Assembly (NCBI RefSeq): GCF_030405905.1
Contig: NZ_JASATW010000011.1
Location: 168,536-232,535 of the forward strand
Source of the DNA: Sphaerothrix gracilis
GTDB taxonomy: Bacteria > Cyanobacteriota > Cyanobacteriia > Phormidesmidales > Phormidesmidaceae
Length of the DNA stretch: 64,000 bases
Direction: 5' to 3'
The position numbers and the translations under genes were made by a program. The notes below the pieces were generated by a model. It was not told the DNA's origin, did not search any database, and saw only the letters and a list, made by a program, of their open reading frames with translations. Shown one piece after another: positions 48,104-58,095 of this stretch. How positions within the stretch are numbered: the first letter of the stretch is position 1; each line of letters opens with the position of its first letter.

Positions 48104-48847
48104 ATGGCTAACGCAGAAACTGAACAATTAACCCAAGCGGTTAGACAGCTTTGGAAAGCTAGAACTGCCTGGAATCGGTCAGTCCAGCCGATGCACTGGA
48201 TCGGTTATGGGCTAATCCTGCTAGCATTGATCGACTTGGGCGAAATTCTAATTCCACCTGTCCTATTCAACCCCAACTGGGAGTTTCAGGCTTTAGGGCA
48301 AATTATTGAGCGGGCACCCGTTGCCTTAATTGGTTTTGCCTTTATCTTTTTAGGCGAAAAAGAGGAGCGTGCCCGCTGGGAACTTTTGCTGTTGCCCGTT
48401 TTTTCATGGCTGCTCTTACTGATTGGAATTGCCCATCTGTTGCTCATTCCGCTGGGCGTTGCCAATACGGTGCGTATCGATCGGCAGAATGTCACCCAAA
48501 TTGAAACTCAGGCCAATGAGCTAGGCCAGCAGATTCAGCAGGCTAAAACCGAGATTGCCGGTATCAGCTCACAAGAAGATCTAGAGCAGCTCATTGCGCA
48601 GCTAACGGCCCAGAACGCAGTGCCTAATATTCCAGATGAACAGTCTTTGCCCTCGCTCAAGGATGAATTACTCTCCTCAATTGAAGAGAACGAGGCGGTA
48701 TTGTCTTCCCAGGTTCAGGAAAGTATTGCTTCTCGGCGTCAAAGTCTTTTAGAAAAATCCTTTAAGTGGAATTTGGGGGCGCTGATTACAGGCGTTATCT
48801 ATCTGACAATGTGGCGCAGCAGCCAGTGGGCTAGAACCCGTAAGTAG
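48104..48847 (+). CDS. HpsJ-like membrane protein
   Basis: 247 residues: two to three N-terminal membrane helices (WIGYGLILLALIDLGEILIP, APVALIGFAFIFLG, LLPVFSWLLLLIGIAHLLLI), a coiled coil around 130-215, and a final membrane helix. This matches HpsJ, a protein of the hormogonium polysaccharide locus in filamentous cyanobacteria. Position after cyanoexosortase A supports a role in polysaccharide or sheath secretion. Confidence 0.78.
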   Translation: MANAETEQLTQAVRQLWKARTAWNRSVQPMHWIGYGLILLALIDLGEILIPPVLFNPNWEFQALGQIIERAPVALIGFAFIFLGEKEERARWELLLLPVFSWLLLLIGIAHLLLIPLGVANTVRIDRQNVTQIETQANELGQQIQQAKTEIAGISSQEDLEQLIAQLTAQNAVPNIPDEQSLPSLKDELLSSIEENEAVLSSQVQESIASRRQSLLEKSFKWNLGALITGVIYLTMWRSSQWARTRK

Positions 48848-48990
48848 GCGTACGAACAGTTTATTGGCTCGAACTAACTGCAGACTAGCGCCGATGGCAA
48901 AAGTGGTCTGTAGTCAATGAGCTAAGATAGCGGCAGAGCGAATCTACTCCGGGTCGCTGTTGCAGAACCCGACCAGTCTTTCCCAAACTT

Positions 48991-49701
48991 GTGCCTTCTC
49001 CCGCCTCTATGCCTGAAGCTAAAAGCGTTTCTTCCGATACCTCAGCGCCGCCGCGCCGTGAAGATCATGGGCCGCTGTTGATTACGGCCCTGATGTTTTT
49101 GGGGGTAGCCTGGCTGATCTCTCGCTGGATTCCGTATTCTCAGCCCGCTTTGCTGGGTGGATACAACAACTGGACTGAAACCCCAATTCCGCTAGTTATG
49201 CAGGGAGGCGATCCCTATATCCGAGCGCTGATGCGTACTATCTCGGCCAGCGAGTCCAACTTAGCCCATCCCTATCACGTGCTGTATGGAGGCGATCGCG
49301 TTCAAGATTTGAGCCAGCACCCCGATCAGTGCGTGCCTATTGTAGCCGGGCCTAACCTAGGAGACTGCACCACAGCCGCAGGCCGCTATCAGTTTTTGAC
49401 AACGACCTGGCTGGACAAAGCAGAAGCCTATCATCCCAGCCCGCCCGCCTGGTTTGAGTTCTGGACAGCCTACAGTTTTGAACCCCAGTATCAGGACTGG
49501 GTCGTTTACCAGTGGCTCAGCGATGAGCAAGCCTGGGGCGTCAGTCTCTCAGATCTACTGCGTCAAGGCGAAATTTATACGGTACTAGAAATGCTTTCTG
49601 GTACTTGGACAAGCTTAGGCTATGGCATCGAAGACAATAGTATGAGCGCTTATTTGCCGCAGATCTACGATGAAATGCTGCAGGAAGAATTAGCCCGATA
49701 A
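48991..49701 (+). CDS. Membrane-anchored GH104-like muramidase
   Basis: 236 residues from GTG 48991 (ATG 49009 also possible). A membrane helix (LLITALMFLGVAWLI) is followed by a domain like the phage lambda lysozyme/transglycosylase: ALMRTISASESN (catalytic Glu in ASES), AAGRYQFLTTTW, then a C-terminal part. Likely cuts peptidoglycan from the inner-membrane side. Derived from phage lysozymes but apparently domesticated. Confidence 0.82.
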   Translation: MPSPASMPEAKSVSSDTSAPPRREDHGPLLITALMFLGVAWLISRWIPYSQPALLGGYNNWTETPIPLVMQGGDPYIRALMRTISASESNLAHPYHVLYGGDRVQDLSQHPDQCVPIVAGPNLGDCTTAAGRYQFLTTTWLDKAEAYHPSPPAWFEFWTAYSFEPQYQDWVVYQWLSDEQAWGVSLSDLLRQGEIYTVLEMLSGTWTSLGYGIEDNSMSAYLPQIYDEMLQEELAR

Positions 49702-49765
49702 TTTAAACCATTTAAACCAGAAATCGTCTGCCAGGGAGAGTGCCACAGGCAGGGCAAAAATCCGC

Positions 49766-50200
49766 TTAAAAGCGCCGCACCCGCCCGGTAAAGCCTGATG
49801 CCTTAAACTGCTCTAGCTTGAGCGGAGTGGGCTGATTGGCAGGCACTGAAACGCGCAGCTCAAAGTCGCTTTCTCCTGGCGGCACTTCGTCAATAGAGCC
49901 TAAACGATTGCGATTTTGCATGACCGGATTGGCATTAGCATCATAAATGCGGCCAAAAATATCGGCGTTGAGAACTGGCTTACCGGAGTTGTTAATCGCC
50001 TTGCCGTAGACCAAGAAGCAGTTGGCTTCAAGGCTGCTGCCGCTACCTACCAGTCCCTGAGAGAGTTCTTCCGGGCAGGTTTTGTAGTCCAAATCTGTCA
50101 GCTCTATTGCAGTTAAGGCATGAGCAGGTGGAACAAGCAGCCAGCTCATCACCCATAAGCAGCCAGCCAGAATCGCGATCGCCACAGCTCGCAGTTGCAT
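49766..50200 (-). CDS. Secreted FxLYD-like hypothetical protein
   Basis: 144 residues with a signal peptide (AILAGCLWVMSWLLVPPAHA). The mature part has the pattern VYGKAINNSGKPVLNADIFGRIYD and PPGESDFELRVSV, as in FxLYD domains; a pair of cysteines (CPEEL, NCFLV) may form a disulfide. Likely envelope protein, function unknown. Confidence 0.7.
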   Translation of the reverse strand: MQLRAVAIAILAGCLWVMSWLLVPPAHALTAIELTDLDYKTCPEELSQGLVGSGSSLEANCFLVYGKAINNSGKPVLNADIFGRIYDANANPVMQNRNRLGSIDEVPPGESDFELRVSVPANQPTPLKLEQFKASGFTGRVRRF

Positions 50201-50437
50201 GAATTTCCCCTAAAACTTTGAATTAATACCAATTTCCAAAACACCTTCAGCTTACCGTGAACCCACCGATGACTACACGGTCTTTTGGCGGATAGCGGCT
50301 GCAAAGCGGGTGCTGGTACAGAGCTGTTGCTGGCTGCTGGCTGCAGTGACAACAGGGGCTATGGACTTAGGACCCGCTAGCAGACTACAAGCGAATACCA
50401 GCTCCCTCACAAAGCGGACACTGCTTGTTCTATCGCC

Positions 50438-50995
50438 TTAGAAAGCCAAGTAGTGCAGCAGCGTCTCGACCAGGGCTGCTGGCAGTCCCAAGCGCTGCTG
50501 CAGGTCAGCTAAATGGGTATAAGCCTTGATGCGACGGCCTGCAATAATTCGACGTGCTAGATACAGGTCAATCGCTGGAATGCGAAGCAGCTGCTCTAGA
50601 GTCGCGGTGTTGGGATTGAGCCGCTGAATTTGGCCAGGACTGTCTGGATCGTAAAAGCAGAACTGCAGAATAGGCGTTAGCGGACTGAGACGCTCCACTG
50701 AAGTGTTGAGAGCTGCCGCTAGCGCCTCCAAAGAATGTATCTGTACGCCTGACTGGGTGAGCGCTGCCAGCAGACGGGCCTGATGAATTGAAATACCCGG
50801 TAGACGTAGCCAGTCGTCTACAGTGGCCCGGTTAACGTCGATGCGAATGCCCAGCCGGGCGGCCTGTGTCACTTCTGTGATGGACTGAAAGCGATAGAAG
50901 GGATCTTCTCGCAACTGCGATCGCGGCGGCTGTAAGTGAGCCTGAAATGATTGCTTAAGCTGTTGCCAAGCCGATGGCCGAGGGGACGAATTCAT
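50438..50995 (-). CDS. ComEA-type helix-hairpin-helix protein
   Basis: 185 residues with two helix-hairpin-helix units: IDVNRATVDDWLRLPGISIHQARLL and LNPNTATLEQLLRIPAIDLYLARRII. HhH repeats bind DNA non-specifically; ComEA relatives serve DNA uptake but are secreted, and no signal peptide is seen here, so a cytoplasmic DNA-related role is possible. Confidence 0.78.
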   Translation of the reverse strand: MNSSPRPSAWQQLKQSFQAHLQPPRSQLREDPFYRFQSITEVTQAARLGIRIDVNRATVDDWLRLPGISIHQARLLAALTQSGVQIHSLEALAAALNTSVERLSPLTPILQFCFYDPDSPGQIQRLNPNTATLEQLLRIPAIDLYLARRIIAGRRIKAYTHLADLQQRLGLPAALVETLLHYLAF

Positions 50996-51031
50996 AGCTG
51001 CTCATTGGGAGCGGATTGCCTATAGGCCATA

Positions 51032-51421
51032 CTAGGCGATTTGATCTAGCAGATGGCGTCGTTTTTGCTCAAACTCGTATTCTGAAATCAAGCCTTCCTG
51101 CCGCAGTAAATCTAGCTCTCTGAGGGCGGTAGCGATCGCGCTCACCTGTCCAGGATTAATCGCTTCCGGCTGGACTGGCGCGGGGGTAGAGGCAATGCGA
51201 GCGATAAAATCTTCGTCACTCAGCATCAAATACCAAACCCCTTCAATGGCGCTGGCAATGCGGGGAATCTGCGTCCAGCCTAGCAGCAGATACAAGATGC
51301 CCCAAAAAGGCTGACCCAGGTAAAACTTGTGCAGCCCAGAGACAGGAATGGGCATCGGCTCAAGCGCGCTCAGAATAGCTAAAGCTGCCGCCACTTTACG
51401 ATTTCTAGGAAAAGCTAACAT
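51032..51421 (-). CDS. TM2-domain protein with SHOCT tail
   Basis: 129 residues. TM2 domain with GLHKFYLGQPFWGILYLLLGW and a second helix region, then a C-terminal SHOCT-like segment (LDLLRQEGLISEYEFEQKRR). Common two-pass membrane protein in cyanobacteria, function unknown. Confidence 0.82.
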   Translation of the reverse strand: MLAFPRNRKVAAALAILSALEPMPIPVSGLHKFYLGQPFWGILYLLLGWTQIPRIASAIEGVWYLMLSDEDFIARIASTPAPVQPEAINPGQVSAIATALRELDLLRQEGLISEYEFEQKRRHLLDQIA

Positions 51422-51890
51422 AAGCGGATTGTGTAATTAGCAAAGACAGGCCAGCGGCGATCGCCTAAACTTAGAGCCGTTTGAGGTCATCAGCAACCTG
51501 GCGGAAGTCTCAGTACCCTATGTGCTCCTATGATAGTGAGAAAAGCTGCGCTTTTGCCTGAATCTCCTGTAAGCTACCAGCTTGATAACAAGGCTACAGA
51601 ACCAATAACCCAATCATTAAGATGATTAACAAAATCGCCGCCTAGCCTTTGAGGATGACATGCTCAGATCGAACAGCCCCGGCCTCTTAATTTTGGTGCA
51701 ACCCGCTTGAAGTCCTCTAAATTTCATTATCCTAGTGTTTAGCTGAGCTTTCTTTCCAACGAGTTTTTGGGCCCCCAGCGTGATTGGCTGTTAGTCCGTG
51801 GCTGCATCTAGATTGACCCGTTGGCCGTAGAACTCACATCAAGGGTGTTGCTAATATCATCGGCTTTAGTTTGCTCCACGCGATCGCTGC
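51422..51890. other. Spacer between TM2 and J-domain genes
   Basis: 469 bases with no convincing gene, repeat or terminator. It contains the leftward TM2 promoter and the rightward J-domain promoter. Confidence 0.5.
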
Positions 51891-52796
51891 ATGTCACAAA
51901 AAGCTTTTTCCCAAGACTGGCTCAAAAAATTTGCCGATCCATACGCTATTCTTGGCGTTTCGGTTGCAGCCGATGAGCGCCGCATCCTTAAACGCTATCG
52001 CCAGGTCGCCAAGCGCTTGCATCCCGATATCTTGGCAACCCACGATGCTTCAGTCCAGGAGTTTTCCCAGCAGCTTTTAGCCAGACTAGTGAACCCAGCC
52101 TATCAGCGCCTCAAGCAGGATAAAGGCCGGGCTGAGACATTAGCCACGCTGCGATTTAAGGTGCGTCGCCTCAGCCGTGAAGGCCGTCTCATTCCCTCAG
52201 GACAGCTGGCCCAAAAGCTAATGCAAACTGAAGAGACTGAGGTAGATGTTTTTTATGAAAAAGCGCTCACCGACTTGTGTACAGCTCAGTACAGTTCGGC
52301 AACGGCTTTTGAACAGTCAACCCATCAGCTTTCAGAGCTTAACCTGGTCTACCTGCGCCGCAAGATGGGCGATCCCATCATTCGGGAGAAGCGTTCTGGG
52401 CTGGTAGCTGCCGCCGATACTAGCCAAGTTTCTCTTTCGCAAAAGCCCAAAACTGAAACCGAAGCGCCCTCGATCAACTACGCTGAGCGCCATGCCGATC
52501 GGGCCAGAGAATATCTGATGAAGGGCAGTCCGGTTCATGCAGTTCAAGAACTGCGGGATGCTGTGCGCATAGAGCCTAAAAACAGCGTTTATCATACCCT
52601 CTTAGGACAGGCTTATCTCTTGCAAAATTTGACGGGCATGGCTAAAGTCCATTTTCGCCAAGCGCTTAAGCTTGACATCAAAAATTCAACTGCCCTGAAG
52701 TATGCCAAGCAGCTTGATATTGATTTGAGCGAGCTGAACGGTCACACAGCTAAAAAACGTCGCAAAGGACTTTTGGGCCTATTCTTCCGTGATTGA
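51891..52796 (+). CDS. J-domain protein with TPR repeats
   Basis: 301 residues. The N-terminal J domain (DPYAILGVSVAADERRILKRY with HPD at about residue 44) stimulates DnaK ATPase. After a variable linker, two or more TPR-like helices appear near 205-285 (AREYLMKGSPVHAVQELRDA, LLGQAYLLQNLTGMAKVHF). A basic tail ends the protein. Probably directs DnaK to a specific partner, unknown. Confidence 0.88.
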   Translation: MSQKAFSQDWLKKFADPYAILGVSVAADERRILKRYRQVAKRLHPDILATHDASVQEFSQQLLARLVNPAYQRLKQDKGRAETLATLRFKVRRLSREGRLIPSGQLAQKLMQTEETEVDVFYEKALTDLCTAQYSSATAFEQSTHQLSELNLVYLRRKMGDPIIREKRSGLVAAADTSQVSLSQKPKTETEAPSINYAERHADRAREYLMKGSPVHAVQELRDAVRIEPKNSVYHTLLGQAYLLQNLTGMAKVHFRQALKLDIKNSTALKYAKQLDIDLSELNGHTAKKRRKGLLGLFFRD

Positions 52797-52907
52797 GTCT
52801 GCCCTAGGGCGCAGCGAGTAGGGATATCTCACCTTTGCGCCCACTCCCCAAAACTCTTACGCTGAACTTATCCACGAAATATTGCGTCAAGCACCGATCG
52901 GGAAAAA

Positions 52908-53228
52908 ATGGGATTTTTTGACTCCGAAATTGTTCAACAAGAAGCTATGAAGCTTTTTCAGGATTATCAGTCCCTGATGCAGCTTGGTGGCGATTATGGC
53001 AAATTTGATCGCGAAGGCAAGAAGCTCTATATCCAGCAGATGGAAGCCATCATGGAGCGCTATCGCATTTTCATGAAGCGGTTTGAGCTGTCAGACGACT
53101 TTATGGCTCAAATGACCGTAGAGCAGCTGAAAACCCAGCTTGATCAGTTTGGCATGACGCCCCAGCAGATGTTCGATCAGATGAATCGAACCCTGGAGCG
53201 AATGAAGGCTGAAATCAAAGAAGTTTGA
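52908..53228 (+). CDS. DUF1825 family protein
   Basis: 106 residues, mostly helical, beginning MGFFDSEIVQQEAMKLFQDYQ (first residues shown to 20: GFFDSEIVQQEAMKLFQDYQ). Cyanobacteria-specific DUF1825; function unknown. It converges on the PBP1A gene with a 16-base spacer. Confidence 0.9.
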   Translation: MGFFDSEIVQQEAMKLFQDYQSLMQLGGDYGKFDREGKKLYIQQMEAIMERYRIFMKRFELSDDFMAQMTVEQLKTQLDQFGMTPQQMFDQMNRTLERMKAEIKEV

Positions 53229-53244
53229 GCTTCGCAAGACGCTG

Positions 53245-55170
53245 CTAAGGACGAACAAACTCAGACGGACTGCGGAAATTTTCTACAGGCACATCTGTCA
53301 ACGCCTGCTGCATGAAGTCTTGCCAAATGGGTGCTACATAGCCGCCCCCTGTGGCCCCCGCACCCAGCGGCGAATAATCATCATTACCGACCCAAACGGC
53401 AGTGGCTAGCTGAGGTACATAGCCCACAAACCAGATATCTCTTTGCGAGTCAGTGGTTCCGGTTTTACCCGCCGCCGGACGTCCGATCTGAGCCGAGCGC
53501 CCCGTACCGCTGTTGATCACGCCCTGGAGTACGCTAGTGAGCGCGGCTGTTGCCCAGGGATCTAAAACAAGCTGGGGTTTGGGCGTATTATCCAAGAGGA
53601 CGCCGCCGGTAGAATCGGTCACTTGAATAATTAAGGTCGGATCTGAGTGCCAGCCGTTACTCGCAAACGTGGCATAGGCTCCCGCCATTTCTAAGGGCGT
53701 TAGATCGACTGCGCCCAACGGCAGAGAAATAACTGGCTCCATAGGGCTAGCAATTCCTAAGGTGCGGCAGATCTGGATGATTTTATCGATGCCAACGGCC
53801 TGTCCTAGCTTAATCGCCGGGACGTTGCGGGAAAGCTCCAGGGCCTTGCGCAGAGAAATGCTGCCCATGAAGGAGCCATCATAGTTCCGAGGTGAATAGG
53901 ATTCGTAACCATCGGGGTAGCTGACTGGCGTATCGGCGATCGCGCTTTCAGGGGCATAGCGACCGGACGCAAAAGCGGCGTAGTAAACAAAGGGCTTGAA
54001 AGCAGATCCAGGCTGGCGCTGAGCCTGTACGGCCCGGTTGAACTGGCTATCTTGGTAGTCAACGCCGCCCACTAACGCTTTAACAAAGTGCGTACGCGGA
54101 TCGACCGCCACCAAAGCTATCTGATCGGCGTAGAGTCCCCGCCCTCTCAGAACAGAATAGTTGCGCTTGACAGTCTCTTCAGCAATGCGCTGGAAGTTGA
54201 GATTGATGGTGGTTTGAACCCGCATTCCCCCTTTGAGAATAGCCTCTTGGCCAAACTGATCGGTCAGCTCCTGCACTACTGCCTCCGTGATCCAGGGAGA
54301 CTGGCTAGAGCGGAATGAAGTGATTTCACCAATCAGCAGCGGCTGGGCTTTGGCCGCGGCTTCTTCATCAGAGGTAATCCACTGAAGCTGTCGCATCCGG
54401 CTCAGCACTAGGGCTTGGCGGCGCTTGGCCTCCTGATAGTCAACAAAAGGACTAAACTCCTCCGGAGCCTGAATTAGACCCGCCATCATGGCTGATTCTG
54501 CCAGGGTCAGCTCCGTCGCTGACTTATTAAAGTAGCTTTGGGCCGCAGTTTCTACGCCATAGGTGTTGTGTCCCCAATACACCTGATTGAGGTACATTTC
54601 TAGAATCTGATTTTTATCAAAAATCTGCTCTAGTCGCAGGGCCAAAACGGCCTCGGCTAGCTTTCGGCTGACGGTGCGATCGGGGCTGAGAAACAGGTTC
54701 TTCACCAGCTGCATGGTGATAGTCGATCCCCCTTCCACTGTGGCTCCCGCCTGCATGTTGGCAAGCAGGGCGCGGGCAACGCTGCTGGGGTTAATACCTT
54801 TGTGGGTGTAGAAGTAGCTGTCCTCAATAGCTAAGACTGCTCGCTTCAAGTCGGGTGAAATATCGTTGAGGTCAACCACCTCGCGGTTAGCTTCGTCGTG
54901 CAGACTGTCGAGCAGGGTGCCGTTGATGTCGTAGATATAGCTGGTTTCGGTGGGCAGGTAGTTGCGCAGAATTCGCACATCTGGCAGGTTGCGAAAGCTA
55001 ACGGCTAAACCGACTAAACCGCCCGCCACGATAGCACTGGTGAGCATGGTAGCCCCCAAAATGCTGGCAGTCGCAACTTGGCCTACGTCTTGCACAAACT
55101 TGAGAACGTCTAATGTAGACTGACGTCGAGCCGGTCGCGATCGCGTTTGGCGGACAGTATTCGTTGACAC
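53245..55170 (-). CDS. Class A penicillin-binding protein (PBP1A)
   Basis: 641 residues. One membrane helix near 40, then a glycosyltransferase domain (AVLAIEDSYFYTHKGIN with catalytic Glu, GGSTITMQLVKNLF) and a transpeptidase domain with the active Ser in GSAFKPFVY, SRN and KTGTT motifs. Makes and cross-links peptidoglycan. Cyanobacteria have several paralogues, so the exact one is undetermined. Divergent from tyrS. Confidence 0.95.
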   Translation of the reverse strand: MSTNTVRQTRSRPARRQSTLDVLKFVQDVGQVATASILGATMLTSAIVAGGLVGLAVSFRNLPDVRILRNYLPTETSYIYDINGTLLDSLHDEANREVVDLNDISPDLKRAVLAIEDSYFYTHKGINPSSVARALLANMQAGATVEGGSTITMQLVKNLFLSPDRTVSRKLAEAVLALRLEQIFDKNQILEMYLNQVYWGHNTYGVETAAQSYFNKSATELTLAESAMMAGLIQAPEEFSPFVDYQEAKRRQALVLSRMRQLQWITSDEEAAAKAQPLLIGEITSFRSSQSPWITEAVVQELTDQFGQEAILKGGMRVQTTINLNFQRIAEETVKRNYSVLRGRGLYADQIALVAVDPRTHFVKALVGGVDYQDSQFNRAVQAQRQPGSAFKPFVYYAAFASGRYAPESAIADTPVSYPDGYESYSPRNYDGSFMGSISLRKALELSRNVPAIKLGQAVGIDKIIQICRTLGIASPMEPVISLPLGAVDLTPLEMAGAYATFASNGWHSDPTLIIQVTDSTGGVLLDNTPKPQLVLDPWATAALTSVLQGVINSGTGRSAQIGRPAAGKTGTTDSQRDIWFVGYVPQLATAVWVGNDDYSPLGAGATGGGYVAPIWQDFMQQALTDVPVENFRSPSEFVRP

Positions 55171-55391
55171 TGTTTTTTTACTTCCCTTATCAACAGGTTT
55201 GAAAAATTCTTGGATTCTGAAAATTATAAAGGGCTAATTGAGGAGTGACATCTTACCCGTCTGCGAAATCTGCAAAATTTGCGATTGGCCTTCAGGATAA
55301 AGCAAGCAGACCATTCCTGCCATAGAATAGCTAAGGTTTTGTTACGCTATTCAGCGGTAGCTCTGCTTGATCGGGAGAATCATTGAAAATT

Positions 55392-56642
55392 ATGGCGGTT
55401 AACGGTTCTGTGCAGTCCCCGCAGTTTGGCACAATCCCAGAGGAGTTTCAATGGATCTACCGGGGCGTGAGCGAGGTTTTTCCTCAGCAGCCAGCCAGCC
55501 AGGATCCCAATCAAAATCTGATGCAGCGGCTATTGCAGAGTGATCGCCCGCTGCGGGTTAAATTGGGCATTGATCCCACCGGCGCCGAGATTCATGTCGG
55601 CCACAGCATTCCGGTGCGTAAGCTGAGAGCCTTCCAGGATGCGGGCCATACGGCAGTGCTGATCATTGGCGACTTCACCGCTCGCATTGGCGATCCAGAG
55701 GGCAAGTCAGAAGTGCGCAAGCAGCTAACCGAGGCTGAGGTCAGAGCCAACGCCGAAACCTACCTGGAGCAGGTGAGGCCCATTTTAGACTTCGATACGC
55801 CGGGGCGTTTGGAGGTGCGCTACAACTCCGAATGGCTGGCAGCGCTCGATCTCGCCAAGATTCTAGAGCTACTGGCGACGATGACGGTAGGGCAAATGCT
55901 AGCCAAAGAAGGCTTTGCCCAGCGCTACGGCCAGGAAACGCCGATTTATCTGCACGAGTTTATGTACCCGCTGATGCAGGGCTACGATTCAGTGGCGGTG
56001 CAGTCAGATGTGGAGCTAGGCGGCACTGACCAAAAGTTTAATATTGCCGTGGGCCGCGATCTGCAGCGTCATTTCGGCCTCAAGCCCCAGTTTGGCATGT
56101 TGCTGCCGCTGCTGCTGGGCACAGACGGTACCCAGAAGATGTCTAAGTCTTTGGGTAACTATGTAGGCCTGCAGGAAGACGCCCTGTCGATGTACTCCAA
56201 GCTGGAAAAAATACCCGACAACTTAATTGAGTCTTACTTTGAGCTGCTGACTGACCTGCCGCTGGCGCATCTGCCAGCAAATCCCCGCGATCGCCAAAAA
56301 TCCCTAGCCTTGGAAATAACCGGCCAATACCGGGGCTCAGCCGCAGCCCAGCAGGCCCAGCAGGATGCCCTCACCCTGACTCAGGGACAGACAAACAGCG
56401 CTGAAAACGTGCCAGAGTTTTCCTTAGGCGAAGTGGCCTTTCCGGCCAAGATCTTTTATATCGTTGGCGCTAGTGGTCTGTGCAAATCCAGCAGTGAAGC
56501 CCGCCGCCAAATTCATGGCGGGGCGGTGAAGCTAGAGGGCGAGCGGGTTGAGGATCCGAACTTGACCTTTGAATCTCCTGAGGCTTTGGCCGGAAAAGTC
56601 TTACAGATGGGCAAAAAGAAGTTTGTACGCCTAGTGAAATGA
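55392..56642 (+). CDS. tyrS: Tyrosyl-tRNA synthetase
   Basis: Class I aminoacyl-tRNA synthetase. About 416 residues from ATG 55392; TTG 55383 is an alternative and lies nearer GGGAGA. HIGH-type motif HVGHS, GGTDQKFN, KMSKS loop and a C-terminal S4 domain (SSSEARRQIHGGAVKLEGER) are present. Its stop overlaps the pyrF start by four bases. Confidence 0.96.
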   Translation: MAVNGSVQSPQFGTIPEEFQWIYRGVSEVFPQQPASQDPNQNLMQRLLQSDRPLRVKLGIDPTGAEIHVGHSIPVRKLRAFQDAGHTAVLIIGDFTARIGDPEGKSEVRKQLTEAEVRANAETYLEQVRPILDFDTPGRLEVRYNSEWLAALDLAKILELLATMTVGQMLAKEGFAQRYGQETPIYLHEFMYPLMQGYDSVAVQSDVELGGTDQKFNIAVGRDLQRHFGLKPQFGMLLPLLLGTDGTQKMSKSLGNYVGLQEDALSMYSKLEKIPDNLIESYFELLTDLPLAHLPANPRDRQKSLALEITGQYRGSAAAQQAQQDALTLTQGQTNSAENVPEFSLGEVAFPAKIFYIVGASGLCKSSSEARRQIHGGAVKLEGERVEDPNLTFESPEALAGKVLQMGKKKFVRLVK

Positions 56643-57355
56643 TGTCTCCTGCTGAGCGAATTATTGTGCCGCTGGATGTGGCTAGCGAAAAAGAAGCGAT
56701 CGCCCTAGTGCAGCAGCTCCCAGCCGTTAGCTTTTGGAAGGTGGGTTTGGAACTGTTTGTCAGCAGCGGCCCCGGTGTCCTGTCCTATCTTAAAGACCAG
56801 GGAAAGCGCATCTTTTTGGACTTAAAGTTTCACGACATCCCTAACACGATGGCTGGCGCTTGTCGGGCTGCTGCTGCCTACGGCGTCGATTTGATGACGG
56901 TACATGCCCCGGCTGGCCGGACAGCCCTACAGCAGGCGCAGCAGGCGGCTGTGGCCGGTGCAGCCGCCTGCGGGTATCCGCCTCCTAACCTAATCGCCGT
57001 GACGGTACTCACTAGCCTAGATGCGCGATCGCTGGCCTTTGAGCTCAAGATTCCTTTGGAGCTGTCTGACTATGCTTTGCAAATGGCGCTGCTGGCCCAG
57101 GAAAGCAGTCTCGCCGGAATCGTTTGCTCTCCCCATGAGGCAGACCTGCTTAGACGTACCTGCGGAGACGACTTTTTGCTGGTATGTCCGGGGGTGCGAC
57201 CCGACTGGGCCGCTAAAGGCGATCAGCGCCGGGTGATGACCCCTGCTCAGGCGATCGCAGCGGGGGCTAGCTACCTAGTCATTGGCCGACCGATTACAGC
57301 CGCAGATGACCCCTGCGCCGCGTTTGAGCGCATTTGTCAGGAGTTGGCGATCTAG
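56639..57355 (+). CDS. pyrF: Orotidine 5'-phosphate decarboxylase
   Basis: Last step of UMP synthesis. 238 residues; TIM barrel with IIVPLDVAS, FLDLKFHDIPNT (catalytic Asp-x-Lys-x-x-x-Asp group), LMTVHAP, VCPGVRPD and LVIGRPI. It overlaps tyrS (ATGA) and its stop abuts the next gene's ATG, so three genes are co-transcribed. Confidence 0.96.
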   Translation: MMSPAERIIVPLDVASEKEAIALVQQLPAVSFWKVGLELFVSSGPGVLSYLKDQGKRIFLDLKFHDIPNTMAGACRAAAAYGVDLMTVHAPAGRTALQQAQQAAVAGAAACGYPPPNLIAVTVLTSLDARSLAFELKIPLELSDYALQMALLAQESSLAGIVCSPHEADLLRRTCGDDFLLVCPGVRPDWAAKGDQRRVMTPAQAIAAGASYLVIGRPITAADDPCAAFERICQELAI

Positions 57356-57973
57356 ATGTCAGGCGCGCGCTTCAAGAGATGGGCGCTAGTGGGGGCGATC
57401 GCCAGCACGCATCTGCTGCCGCTTAGCTGGGCCGCTCCCGCTGTAGCAGATGAAGCAGCCTCAACCCCGCTGCGGCCTCAGGTAGCCTGTCCCGCTCAGT
57501 TAGAAACCGTGGTCGCGGGGCTGCTGCGGGACTTACCCAGCTACAGCAACCGGGTGATTCAGCGCAGCTCTGGCCCTTTCCGCGAAATTCAGCGACCGAC
57601 AACGGTTCTAATCACTAGCCAGCCAGAGTTTCAGCCGCTAGACCTCGATCGCTGGACTTATACCTTTGACGCTGACACTGAGGATCTGGTTTATCAAATT
57701 TTCTTTACGACTCTAGAGCGCCAATACGTCGATCTAAGGGCCGTCGAGCTGCAGCACTACCACTGGCTATTCCTGACTCGCAGCCACGCAGAAGGCAACG
57801 ACTGGCGGCTGGCCTTCATGCTTTCGCGGCAGGGGGATTATCCCAATTTAGGCCGCGTGCTGACGCCGCCAATTGACAGCACCTATGGGGCCATTGGCCG
57901 CGCCGTCCAGCTTTGGCTCAGGGACTGTCGAGCCCAGGCGATTAAGCCGATTGAAACTGAATCAGCCTTTTAG
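57356..57973 (+). CDS. Hypothetical secreted protein
   Basis: 205 residues with a signal peptide (GAIASTHLLPLSWAAPAVA, cleavage near AVA-DE). The mature domain has two cysteines (VACPAQL, LRDCRAQ) that may pair. The pattern LPSYSNRVIQRS and WLFLTRSHAEGNDWRLAFM looks conserved in cyanobacteria; no function known. Starts directly after the pyrF stop. Confidence 0.72.
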   Translation: MSGARFKRWALVGAIASTHLLPLSWAAPAVADEAASTPLRPQVACPAQLETVVAGLLRDLPSYSNRVIQRSSGPFREIQRPTTVLITSQPEFQPLDLDRWTYTFDADTEDLVYQIFFTTLERQYVDLRAVELQHYHWLFLTRSHAEGNDWRLAFMLSRQGDYPNLGRVLTPPIDSTYGAIGRAVQLWLRDCRAQAIKPIETESAF

Positions 57974-58095
57974 GCTAGACATTGAGCAAATCAGAAATCT
58001 GCAGATATTGCTGCCCCTATTTGAGTTAAAAGCGATATTTCTATCAGAATAGATAGGAGACTCTGTATTGCTCATTTAGATTAGGCTGCCTGTCT